Shown in pieces: positions 1 through 22,677 of a stretch of DNA of 64,000 bases. Position 1 is the stretch's first letter; each line of letters starts with the position of its first letter. The notes below the pieces were generated by a model. The model searched no databases. It was not told the origin of the DNA and saw nothing but the letters and a program-made list of their open reading frames with translations. Made by a program: the position numbers and the translations under genes. The stretch is from Haliclystus octoradiatus (Eukaryota > Cnidaria > Staurozoa > Stauromedusae > Haliclystidae), in the NCBI GenBank assembly GCA_916610825.1, contig OU744453.1, forward strand, positions 20,513,301-20,577,300. The letters run 5' to 3'.

Positions 1-402
1 TGTAAAACATATCAGATTTGATTGTGATTGTGAAAAATAATGAAGATCATCATAGCAGAAAAATAAAACCTGTTCTTTGTGATCTACAAAAAATGGATGC
101 AAACAAAATCTTTGCGCACTGGGGAAACAATGTTTTGTAAACATACCCTGGAAAACAATGTTTTTTTGCTCCACCAGGAAATTTTTCGGGATGCATACGC
201 TACTGAGGCTCACTTTCGCAGTCAAAATGTACCAGGAAAACCTTGTGGGCCCAGGGCAATTACCCTGCTTACCTCTACCCTCTTGGCGGCCCTGATCTGG
301 GATATGAATACGTTGTCATAGCAAGACCCTGGGTCACTGACATCTGTCATTTATATTATTAAATATATTAATTACTGCACATTTATTATTAATTTGATGT
401 AC

Positions 403-2354
403 CTTTTTCATGCGAAGGTTATGAGATTGAAACACGTCTCTTCTCATTTGCTTGAGTTCCTCGTGTGAGAAATATTCATTTAACAACGGTTGAAAGACCT
501 AGACAAAACAAAATTGGAAAACGTTTTACTACAGTGCAGTAGATTTACTAAACACCAAATTGCTTTTCTTTGTATTCTAATTAAAACATAGCAATATTTT
601 TGTTTTGTAACACAACTGTCACAACCAATTGGCTTTAATTTTGAAAACAATTAATCTAATTACTGCTTATTTGTCTATATTTATCCATGCTGGGAAAATT
701 CCATCCGCAATTCTTAGATAGTACTCATTTGATGTTTAGATAAAGTCAAGGCTGAATTGCCCTTCAGGGGATTTGAACCACAGTTGATCAGTTATGACCA
801 GATCTAAAGTGCGATTGCTCTGCCATCTGAGCTAATCCTCCATGATTTGTGTTTGAGTTTGATTTAATTGTTGTATAAAAAGTTCATTGTATGCCTGACT
901 GCATTGTAGCGCGGATGCGCGGATGATATTTTGTATTTTAAAGAAGGTTTAGTACCAATTCAAGAAAAATGCGCAGGGAATATATTCCCTGCGCACGACA
1001 AAAAATGCAGTCAGGATTGTATGTAATTTGAGCATCACACCAAAGTCTGGCAGTCAATGCAAGATATCACTACACTACACTCTAACAATAAAACCTAAAT
1101 TGAATTTGTTACAAACAAATGTTTCATTTCTACTTTTAGTAGACAATATGGCATTAGAAATAAAATGGAACCCTAATGGAAACCTTGAAAAGCTTTATTT
1201 TCACACAACGTACAGTTGTAGTGTAATTAATGAAGGGCGGTGCACTGGTAGCTCAGTGGCAGAGTGACGGTGCATCGTGCGGGAGACCGCCATTCAATTC
1301 CTCGTCAGTGCACACATGTTCCTTGTACGTCTGACAAACATATATGATTGAAAATTTAATATTATAATTGGCAACCATAGGTTTTTCCTGTATTCGCCCT
1401 CCGTCAAGTTTCAAAATATTGACGAATAAAACAATAACAACATTCATGATCCTAAATGCATTAAAATGTTTCTGTTTCATTAGTTTTAAAAGTTTTGCCT
1501 TGGAAAGTTAAATTGCGTCTGATTTTGCTCTGTGTGCGAGGTTTCGTGAAAGGAATTAAAACTGCCAAAAAATGTGGAAATGTATTATTGCCCCAGGTTA
1601 AAAATATTGACATGCGCGCCTTTACCTCCTGAGATTCGATTAGATTAATCATACGCAGGTATATGTTTTGCGTATCTGAAATCTCAGATATGTGCACTCT
1701 GCACAGGTAACAATAACATTTTCTTAAATTACCTTTTCCTCTGCAATCATATGAGGCAGATAATCACTGTAAAACATCAAAACAGCAGACCGTAAACTAA
1801 CACCATGTTGTAAAAGACGTTCTTTAGGTGTACCGTTCTGCAGTTCTACCCTGATTGAATTGATAAGGACAACAACGCCATCCATATTGTCAGTAGTTGC
1901 TAAATGATCCAAAAGCGTTCTCAGATGAAAACCATGAAGACGCGATTTTAACACTTGCATGACGTATTCATCTTCAATCTTTTCGTGGTTCTGAATGATG
2001 CGAAGGGCATTACTTAGTGTCTTCAGAAGGCTTTTCATGGAACATCCATCTGAAAAGTCAGTCTGGGAAAGCTACAAATCAAAATAGGAGCAATTTAAAC
2101 TGGCAATCTAAAATTATATAATATATATATATAAGAAATATACTGTATAAGATATTATACGGGTATGTCATATGCCTGAGCGTCATATGTCTGTTTTAGA
2201 GCATGGTAACTTTGACCAAAACGTAACGTCTTGAATTAGACTTTATATAGCTCACTTGTTTAGAAGTTCTTTCGATGATCGACTTCATTCTTGTATGAGG
2301 GATGGTAAACACATCAATTTCTGGTGGAGGGACACTGCAACTCAATGCTGTCAT
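403..2354 (-). CDS. FBXL5: FBXL5, 5' part: hemerythrin-like iron sensor of an F-box protein
   Basis: FBXL5 is the substrate receptor of an SCF ubiquitin ligase that senses iron and oxygen through an N-terminal hemerythrin domain and targets IRP2. Three phase-0 coding exons are seen: 2256-2354, 1733-2071 and 403-498, giving 178 residues; the rest (F-box, LRRs) lies beyond the window's left edge. Recognisable stretches are DVFTIPHTRMK, NHEKIEDEY, YLPHMIAEEK and VFQPLLNEYFSHEELKQM. The di-iron ligand pattern of the family is kept: His20, His62/Glu63/Glu66, and the later His followed four residues on by Glu. Splice sites are GT-AG and all junctions agree in phase. The start at 2354 gives 33 residues in exon 1, close to the vertebrate N-terminus. 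The gene diverges from SAYSD1, 279 bp away. Confidence 0.93.
760..841 (-). repeat. tRNA-derived (SINE-like) sequence
   Basis: The minus strand carries a good box A (TAGCTCAGATGGCAGAGC) and box B (GGTTCAAATCC) at tRNA spacing. The anticodon region is too long and the stems do not pair cleanly, so this looks like a SINE head or tRNA pseudogene rather than a working tRNA. It lies in the FBXL5 intron between 499 and 1732. Confidence 0.6.
894..1015. mobile_element. 122-bp hAT-type MITE with central palindrome
   Basis: Terminal inverted repeats CCTGACTGCAT/ATGCAGTCAGG are flanked by a perfect 8-bp target duplication, ATTGTATG, at 886-893 and 1016-1023. Eight-base duplications are typical of hAT transposases. 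The interior holds a perfect 26-bp palindrome at 970-995, centred on ATAT. There is no coding capacity. It sits in an FBXL5 intron. Confidence 0.8.
1241..1312 (+). repeat. tRNA-like sequence (SINE head or tRNA pseudogene)
   Basis: A 72-nt stretch whose ends pair as an acceptor stem (GCACTG with CAGTGC) and which holds a perfect box A (TAGCTCAGTGGCAGAGT) and a box-B-like ATTCAATTC. The anticodon stem is poor and box B lacks the GG, so a working tRNA is unlikely. It lies in an FBXL5 intron. Confidence 0.55.
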
Positions 2355-2633
2355 CCCAGCATTAAGCTTCGTTGTGCAAATTTGCTCAGTTGATAATAAT
2401 TTAATATGTTCAGTTTAGAACTTCAGACTACAACATCAAAATGTCCTCTCTTCATTTGTCGCGGTGATATAACATCTAATGACGTAATTAGGGAAAGGGA
2501 GGCTGTGTGATTATATTGAGGCTATGGTTGGCAAATCTTTCAAAATCTCAAAATCTTAATTGTTTTCATGTTGTACCTATTTTGAAAACTTTTACAAATA
2601 CTGGAAATGCTTAATTTATAGACTGTCTACCCA
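2355..2633. promoter_or_regulatory. Shared divergent 5' region of FBXL5 and SAYSD1
   Basis: 279 bp separate the start codons of FBXL5 (-) and SAYSD1 (+), so both promoters and 5' UTRs must lie here unless there are distant non-coding exons. No TATA box or other decisive element was identified. A bidirectional promoter is inferred from the geometry only. Confidence 0.5.
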
Positions 2634-3083
2634 ATGGAAGAAAAGCTAGCTGCTTACAGAAGAAAAAAGGAAGAAAAGGGTAGAGATGCAAAGATAGAAG
2701 CGATAATAACGAGAATGGCAAGCGATGACGAAGCCAGCAAGATGGTGGCAAATAATGATGAGTTGGAACTTGAGTCTGTAGACCAAGATGATCAACCTAA
2801 TTCAAGTAGTGGTTCTGATAGATATAGCTACTGGATAATTTTGTGCTTAAAGATAATCCTTTGGTTATGTTTATTCCTAGCAGCATTTAGTGTTGGGTTT
2901 GGTGCTGTATATTTTATAGTTTCGACTTCATTTGTTTTGTACAGAACAATGCGATATGGAACGCGTCGCAACAATGAACTAAGTGCTTATTCTGTCTTTA
3001 ATAAAGATTGTGAGCGCATTGGTGGCACTTTCACAGGGGAACAGTTCGAGGCTCAGCTAAGGGCAGGAGCATTGATGACATAA
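2634..3083 (+). CDS. SAYSD1: SAYSD1, SAYSvFN-domain ER membrane protein
   Basis: Intronless 149-residue protein. The diagnostic SAYSVFN motif is at residues 117-123, followed by a conserved tail containing CERIGGTFTGEQFEAQLR. A hydrophobic stretch at about residues 65-101 is long enough for one or two membrane passes. The first 60 residues are charged, beginning MEEKLAAYRRKKEEKG, and resemble the family's N-terminus. In vertebrates SAYSD1 is an ER protein that recognises UFMylated ribosomes during quality control of translocation. Its length is close to the vertebrate form. It is the divergent neighbour of FBXL5. Confidence 0.9.
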   Translation: MEEKLAAYRRKKEEKGRDAKIEAIITRMASDDEASKMVANNDELELESVDQDDQPNSSSGSDRYSYWIILCLKIILWLCLFLAAFSVGFGAVYFIVSTSFVLYRTMRYGTRRNNELSAYSVFNKDCERIGGTFTGEQFEAQLRAGALMT

Positions 3084-3303
3084 TAATAGTTAGATAATTG
3101 ACCAAATACAAATTTACTACCTATCCGATACGATATATACAGTAATTAAATTATATGTACACATTTCTAAACATTTTCATTGAATATTTCTATATTTCAT
3201 ATATCTCTCGCTTATCTGAACCCTCTCTACATTTTCATTGTCGATCGAATGATTAATTTGATTTACTGTATATTCATTAATTTTCCCGGGGTAATAATAT
3301 ATC

Positions 3304-3641
<338 letters not shown>

Positions 3642-3702
3642 ACCGCTCTGCCAAATGTTGACATTGAGCACTATTTTGTCTGCTATTAGATAAACCTATA
3701 CT

Positions 3703-3979
<277 letters not shown>

Positions 3980-4493
3980 CAACTTCTCGCTTCTGCCAGA
4001 ATGGAGGTGTGTTGAAATGACCATGGATGCGACAATGTTGGCTTGTGTTACCCTGGAAGATCTTTATACACGATCAGAAAACGATACCCAAAATTTTCAT
4101 TTTCAAATAATTTTGGAAGATTGCGTAAATGCAATATCAAATAACAAAATCAAAGTGGTGAACCCTAAATATATTTCAAACATGTTGACATGATGTTAGA
4201 TCCGAACCCAATGACCTGTTGGTTAGTTTATCTCCTACCATCAATAACTCAAAAAAAATTGTTAGATATAAATGTGAAAAAGTAGGCTATAACGTGTATG
4301 TACATTGTTCATATAAACGCATAACCTAATAATGGAATTCAGTTTTGTTTTTCCCGTTGGATGGCTTGGTTCATCACATAAATAATGATACCATTATAAA
4401 ATGTGAACCTATACAAATATAAAGTTCTACATTCATTAACTACATCTTCATCATCATTTATAGAGGCCTGATAACTTTTAAGAAAAGGCTTTA

Positions 4494-4692
<199 letters not shown>

Positions 4693-4714
4693 GATAGTCA
4701 CATTATAGGAATGT

Positions 4715-5340
4715 GCCGTCCCTCTTACGTATTACATATTTGCTACACAAAGAACGTCACAAATCACGGTCAGACATAGCTGGCAAAGAAACTTGTAAAT
4801 AACACAATTCATGATAGAAAACATTATGAAAAGATACTACTTTCCCATAGCCCCTTCGAAACATCTCATTCGGTTGCCAATGAAGGATGTCATGCAGCGG
4901 TTGAGGGGCATACATCTTTGATCTTTCGATGTGACCTAAAAAAGACATCTGACGTTGGTGAGCAATAGCAGAGGCAAAAGGGGAACATTTCACAAGTTTA
5001 GCAGTAGACAGTATAAATTAGGCCAATGTAATCCTAAAGCATGCCGAAGCATGGCGTCATAAGCTGAGTCAAGTCGGGTCAATAGTGAGGTTGATAGAAC
5101 CCACGTTTCAGATGCATATAATAGAACAGATTCTATCGTGTGTCTGGACAGTCGTAGCTTAACGTCAGTGTTGACATCGGACAGCCAGAATTTATTTAGA
5201 CCTCTAATGGCTGCCCAATCCTGGCCTCTACGTTTGGGTTAAATCATCTGAAGAAGATGGAATTACAGAACCTAGGTACTTGAACGAATCTGCACGTTCT
5301 GTGTCACCATTTGATTTGATGTAGTAAGTTGTGCCTGTTT
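4715..5340 (-). pseudogene. Decayed 3' end of a non-LTR retrotransposon (LINE)
   Basis: The minus strand, read through several frames, gives the C-terminal part of a LINE reverse transcriptase: FKYLGSVI, then a KLVKCSPF-like segment, HQRQMSFLGHIERSKMY, PLHDILHWQPNEM and RRGYGKV. Stops and frameshifts are frequent; the longest open piece is 4757-4993. A related 3' end lies at 28.75-29.02 kb on the other strand. This is an old, inactive copy. Confidence 0.75.
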
Positions 5341-6770
5341 TATGCCTAAAGCAATCAATATCGTCTTAATTGTGTTAATTGTCAAGCCATTACTGCTCTG
5401 GTTCTATGGAGTTTACATTTTGACAGTGAGTCTGCAAGCAGGCTAGTCAAGGCACGAATTGAGAACTGTATTACCGCTAGATGAACTTATTAATGAAATG
5501 TGCTTCGTAAATGATTGTAGATACGTAAATTAATTAAAGTCAAATACATATAGGATTCTTACACTTTATTTTAACGATAACTTCACTCTATTAACTTTCT
5601 TGTAAGAAATACGTCATTGTAACTGATGACATTTGTAACGGCAGTTTTTTTAACATTTAAATTAGTATAGGTACAGCCGTGATATACATCGGCACCATGA
5701 ATGAGCGTGAATCATAAAAGTAGCAATTCGTGTATGACTCATAGGGGTATTTAATTTAAGCGTCGCCATCAATACATACTATTAGATTGGACTGAAAGTG
5801 TTATCACCAGGTGATACGGATTTCTATGAACTCAAGGCATTAACAGGTGCTCACACAGTCACATGCCGCGGATAGCAGTAGCCTCAGGGATGTATTCGCT
5901 ATGCGACAGGTTATTGCATTCTTACAATTTGAATTCACACCCGCGGAAAGGAGATTTCGATGCGCTTTATGATGCGTAGTTGAATTAAATCTATGACTAT
6001 TTAAGATTAATCGTCAAAGCTATAATTATAGTGTTTAATACGATTTTAATTTAAAAGCAGTGAGAATTAACACGTACACTAATAGTAGTAGTAGTAGTAG
6101 TAGGTTTTGGGCTTATGCCTGGGGGCGATAGAGTGGTTACTGAATAAATGAAGTTTACTATTCATTTGTATGTGACGCAATATCAATTGAGCTTATCACA
6201 AATGACCATGGAAACAGGTCAGCATGTGACGCGCTTTTTAAAAACCGGTCATTATAAACGGTTACACAAGATTGAACAAAGAACCGCTTGTACATGATCA
6301 AGCAATTCTGGCTCATCGATCCTTCGAAGCTCCTATAAATGCGCAACCCAAACTTCAGATTCTCCGTGTAGATATTCTAGGTTGAATACGGAACTACTAC
6401 ACTCGTGTTGCTTGTACGTGTGTTAGACGGTTACAATTTATGAACCGGAAATACCATCCAAATTTTGATAAACCTCAATTTATGACGTCAATCGTAGTGG
6501 TACTCATGCCTCCTTCTCAATCACTTCTCTCTCAGTTGATTACCAATCTGCGTGATTTTGGATATTAATATCGGTGTGAGATAAAATTTGTCATTTAATT
6601 CCACCACAGAATCGTTAGCTGACTGGATAATTCTCATGTTGAACTGGAGATGCCATATTTTAATTTACGCAAGATGATAGCAATCAGCTAGATAGAGTTG
6701 CGGTCGCTTTGGAATCGAACACGCGCGAAATAGTTCAAAGGCGTTGTGTAATATATATATTTTTCAAAAT
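5341..6770. other. Intergenic stretch upstream of AHCYL with no gene seen
   Basis: No coding exon is recognised. It contains a copy of the AGTCTGCAAGCAGGCTA terminal motif at about 5432-5450 (see the 46 and 63 kb elements) and a short AGT run at about 6085-6101. The AHCYL 5' UTR and upstream promoter must lie at its right end; an ATATATATAT run ends about 10 bp before the start codon. Confidence 0.6.
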
Positions 6771-17938
<11,168 letters not shown>

Positions 17939-20900
17939 ATGGCCCATCTCATGAGGATAGTTTGCATGTTTGTTTTATTTTGTTGTGTTTATGGTGTTAA
18001 AATAACAAGGGTAGGATCTTCACCAGATGAGTTTACAAGCCGAGCATGTTCATCAAGTGCATGCAACACTCGAAGCGCTTACTGTGCTGGTCAATGCTGT
18101 TCGTGTATTTGTTATACTGGAAATACTTATTTGACACAAAGCGATTCATGTCAACAGAGGTCATCTTTCATGTTGGAAACTGGTGAGTTAGATTAGGCCT
18201 AATCAATTTCAATTAATGAACTATGGCCTATGACCTCTGTTTGAATCATTCTCGTACACAACGCATGGTTTGTGTTTTTTCAAACTCACTTAATTTACCC
18301 CTCAAATTAGAGAATAAGTTACTTTAATAAATGGTAACATTTTTTACGTTACGACTCTTGGACATCGAGGAAGAGTAAGAGTCTGCAAACAGGCTATTTA
18401 AATTGGATCTGATACGATCAGGTCTCTGTTCCAGTCTACCCCTATTCAGTTGAAGCTTCCCTCTATCCAACGACCTCTTGCCCTGTGTATAGTGGCCATT
18501 GGCGTGTGTGTGTGTGTGTGAAATTCAAATCGTTTACATTGATTGATACGATTGAAGCGTCTGAAGCTGGCTGGATGTAGCCTTTGTCCAGTTTAAAATG
18601 TTTCTAAAGTCTGGACGCAGGCTAGCTGGGTGGAATGATTATGATTATTATTTATGTTTATTTATATTTATTTATATTATTACTGTTTATGATTAAAATC
18701 TTTTTTTTTTTTATCCTTTTAGGGTGTTCATTGTCATTCGCTGCAAAGGACAATCTTCAAACCATTTCGTTTGATGAACTTAAATCTGGTAAACCGTTTC
18801 ATTATTGTGGGTCAGACAGCGGATCGCAGCAATGTCGAGATTTAGCAAAGGGTTGCACTATTAACAAGGTTGGATCTGAGTTTGAAAACAACGGATGGAA
18901 ATCTGTATGGGGTAATAACGAGGCAGTTGATATCGCTGCAGCCCACCCTGGAACCAAAGAAGGTTTTCTCAGGGTATAAACTATATACACTCAACAATTA
19001 TTGTACTTCTTAATCTAGGTTAACGCCACGCCCTATGGTCCCATTGATTATTTGTGACTATTTTACAGTTTACAGGATCTGAATGTTCCAATGCAAAATA
19101 CAGAGGGGTGTTGATGCGTCTCGCTTTGACATGTACAGTTAATGTTTTCAACGCAACCTTTAGAGGTCCACTTTCTATCTCAACATGTCTCTGGCTGTCA
19201 ATATCTGGTGAATTTCAAGGTAAGTCAAATTACACGTGACTCTCTCTCGACCACGTCACATGGTAAGATAGATGTTGATATAAAACTGTGTGATTCTCTT
19301 TTCTGTAGATGGTGCATCCTCTTTGAAAGAAAGAGAGACGTGTGGTGTGACTCAACCGACCACATGTCCATCAACATCGACGCCGTCACAAGGAGGCTCT
19401 ACCGCACCAACAACGACACCCGTCTCGACCACAGAGGTGACCCACCAGTACTATGCTTGTTTCTAAATAGTGTATTCGCCTTCGGTTTTTTATGTCCACC
19501 GTGAGCCTCGTGCCACGGCCTTTGTTTACTATTCTGTTTGTAATTACATTGAAGGCAGTGGGTGGTAGCCAATCTCCTTCCGAAAACAAAGATATGGCAT
19601 CAGACGTTCCGATTGGTATGATCGTAGGCATTTCTGCTGCAGTCGTCGTTGTTGGTTTAATTGCAGTTTTAATGATATGGCTATTCTGTGGCAGTTCAAA
19701 AAGGTAAGACGAATGCGTGCTGCATGTATACCGTCATAGTTACTGCCACCACAAAGCAGTCAGATCCAGTCTTAAACCTCTTTTGCACTCAAGTCTCTTT
19801 CTCATCCCGTAAGCATTTTGTTTGTTTTATCATTTCAATCTATTTTGTTATGCAATTTTCAAATGTAGACGATGATAATATCAAATATCGATACTCAACA
19901 CCATAAATAATGTTCAACATTATAAATAGTTACTCGCATATTCTTGGAATGTCATTATTCTGAACTAGTTGATGAAGCGGGACAACATTCACAATAGGTC
20001 TTATTTTATTTTTTGAAACATGTACCTTCCGCATTCGATCACTTTCGTACCCCCACGACGATGGTGACGTCGTTTAAATTCTGATAAACATTTTTGCGAC
20101 TTTTTGATCCTTCAATAACTGACGCAAATGCAAAGTGATTGCGATATGTCCTTTCGTTAATTAAGTTTAATTCTATGACATTCCCTTTTTAAAATTATGG
20201 ATGACGTATGATGTATTGTTTACTTGTTGATTGTTTGTCTTATCCGGTGTTTATGTTATGCCAAGTTTGTTTGCTGTCTATTAACAATCAACTGTCCTCT
20301 CTCGATCATCCTTTGGCTTTTGGGTCTTTTCTTTTATTTCAAATTCAAACCGGAGCCTCCTTTCACCAACCCTTTCCTATCGACGTGACCATATTGTATT
20401 CAACCCCTTTGGACGTGACATTACAGCGTGACGTTCCAACGCAATTATAAATAATGTAACTGAAAGTCTCTTTTATTACTTGCAGATTGAAACACAACCG
20501 AAGCGTTATTTTGCATCCAAATGAAAGCGATATAGGTTTGTTAACCATCTAAATAATTAATTAAAGAATGATGATAATTGCGTGTCTGTTTTTGGTTGCC
20601 ACACGCGAATCGGAAGGTGATGCCTCATCGTTAATTACCAATATAAATGTGATTCTATTTTTAGGTTACAATAAAAACTTATCCGAAGTGAACAGAGTGA
20701 GTTATGTTGCCATAGTTATCATGCTATCACGTAATCAAATAACTTTTCGAACATCACTCAATGCAACTGATCGCTTTTTACAGGGTTTTCGTGGTACTAA
20801 CATTAGTCGGTTGTTTTCACCGAATGTCAATGAGATGTTCACGATTCAAGGCAAGGCCAGACCTCTATCCGACGACGGAGATCACATTTACGACGCCCCT

Positions 20901-21349
20901 TGCGACTCTGAAGATGCTACACCCCACGACCTTAACGACATGTATGCTGTTGTTGGTAAGTAAGGTATAGCCGCTGTCTGTTTTCCTCTTCTCAGATAAA
21001 TGCCATGATTTATTTAAACACAAATGTATGGTTGGATGTTGCAGATAAGTCACCGTCTAACTTCTCTACGTTTGGGCGTGGTCATAAGAATCGAAGGAGC
21101 TCGTCTCCTGCTACGTCGTCATCCATGTATGATGAACCTGGTACAATCATTTCATCTTCAAGATCAGATTTGAATCTGTCACCATACCAACTGCCTCTTG
21201 ATGATGATAATGATGACGTTTACGATCGACCTGAATCCATACACGTGACCATACCGTCGCGCGACTACGCCACACCAGACGATGCCCTGCCGAAAAGATC
21301 GAATAGATACGAAGACGAAGTTATATATCATGAACCGGAGACTGGTTGA
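17939..21349 (+). CDS. Receptor-like type I membrane protein A with six YxxP tail motifs
   Basis: Family not recognised. Nine exons in agreeing phase (17939-18182, 18723-18973, 19069-19219, 19309-19436, 19555-19703, 20486-20535, 20665-20696, 20784-20955, 21045-21349) give 493 residues. Order: signal peptide (about 1-19), Cys-rich segment ending in CICYTGNTYLTQSDSC, a domain with FHYCG and NNGWKSVWGNNE, a segment with CSNAKYRGVLMRL and ISGEFQ, a short Thr/Ser/Pro stalk, one membrane span (about 277-302), and a 190-residue tail. The tail has YxxP at Tyr371 (YDAP), 421 (YDEP), 440 (YQLP), 452 (YDRP), 467 (YATP) and 487 (YHEP). Known biology: phosphorylated YxxP binds Crk-type SH2 domains. A signalling role is inference. 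Least certain is the acceptor at 19555. The gene is a tandem paralog of the next one. Confidence 0.8.
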
Positions 21350-22677
21350 ATATATTTGTTAGTGAAATATTATTTATGTGGAAGCACTCTGCACTTTGAT
21401 CCTGGCGATTAGTAGAAATGAGCTGGAGACGAATATCGTTCGTCTTATTTTCATTGATATTTTATTATTATTATTATTATTATATATCGTTAGTTTGGTT
21501 TTTAAAACTAATATGTACATAATTGTTATATTTTATTTTATTTGTTCTGTCTGGTTTTTATTCTATGCAATCATAATCAGACTATATCAATTGTTTTTTA
21601 TCATGTCTATTTTATCTCTTTCAAACATTCATTAACACGATGCCCGTAACCGTATCTAGGCAACGTGATAACCAAAGCACTACACCATCACGAAAACTAG
21701 CATTCGAAAATAGGTGTGGTCGTCTGACTGATTCTATTACACCAACAAAACCACACCCAATATAACCAGTGTCTGTTAAACCAAGACACTCTCTAGCAAC
21801 GCTGACTGCGATTGACACAGTCTACCCTAAGGCGAACATGACGCCATGGTTTAATAAATTCCTTCAAAATTGATCAAGGCCGGAGGACTACCTCAATCAT
21901 TCAGTCTTAGTTGCGAAATGGCGACAGCTGCAGTAGTTGAGGTAGACAAGACAGTGGACAGATACAGTAAATTTACTACATGACCTACGACTGCCGCCGG
22001 ATGCACGTAGCTTTTATCAGCAGAGATGAGAGAGGGTGTCGGGTTAATCTTAGGGGCTAGTAGTACTCGCGTTAATCAAAGGGAACACATCTTTTTGCGT
22101 AATAACTAATTGATTTTATTGATTTGATATAGACAAAGTGAAATGGAAAAAAGAAAGTTCAATTTTCTAACACATCACATAATAACATAACAATTTAACA
22201 CTTTGAAATAAGAAATAAATGGTTCTGTTGCTCCTTTTGCAGTGAAATGAAAAGATTTAATTTAGGCAATAGAAACTCTCTGTTTTCTATCAATAAAAAT
22301 AGAAAATGCCAGTGATGAAAGTTCGAAGCACGTTCATTTCAAATCAATGGAAATGACATACCGTATTAGTAACCCATGGTGATATTAAATGGTGTTCTAT
22401 CGACCGAGACAGTGAGCTATTCGAACGCATTGACAAGGCAATTGAGCACGCGGACACTGCAACGTAATTAGCGGTTCGCCTCTTCGCATTGTTTCGTTGA
22501 AATGCAGGAGAGCATGCCAGGTTCACTGTCTCTCTTCTCTGCATCATTTCAAGCAGGCAGTTATTCACGTCGCACGCATACCTCAAAAGTGTACAGTATG
22601 AAGCGGTAGCACAATAAGCCAATTTTACATATAGATATATTTAGAGAGCTATCGCCATCCTACAATCGTTTGGTAAA
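21350..22677. other. Intergenic region between the paired receptor genes
   Basis: No exon is seen. A short ATT run occurs at about 21464-21482, and a degenerate tRNA-Val-like head lies on the minus strand at 21636-21690. The 3' UTR of gene A and the promoter of gene B lie here. Confidence 0.5.
21636..21690 (-). repeat. Degenerate tRNA-Val-like (SINE) fragment
   Basis: The minus strand reads GGTGTAGTG, then GGTTATCACGTTGCC, resembling the 5' half of a tRNA-Val, but the spacing is altered and box B is poor. Probably a SINE relic. Confidence 0.4.

Noticed and set aside
1241-1312. Functional tRNA gene
   Set aside because: The acceptor ends pair, but the anticodon stem does not form well and box B is altered.
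19860-19905. Alternative exon 6 of receptor A after the acceptor at about 19868
   Set aside because: Joining it to exon 5 meets a stop within three codons; the exon at 20486 gives a long phase-consistent tail.
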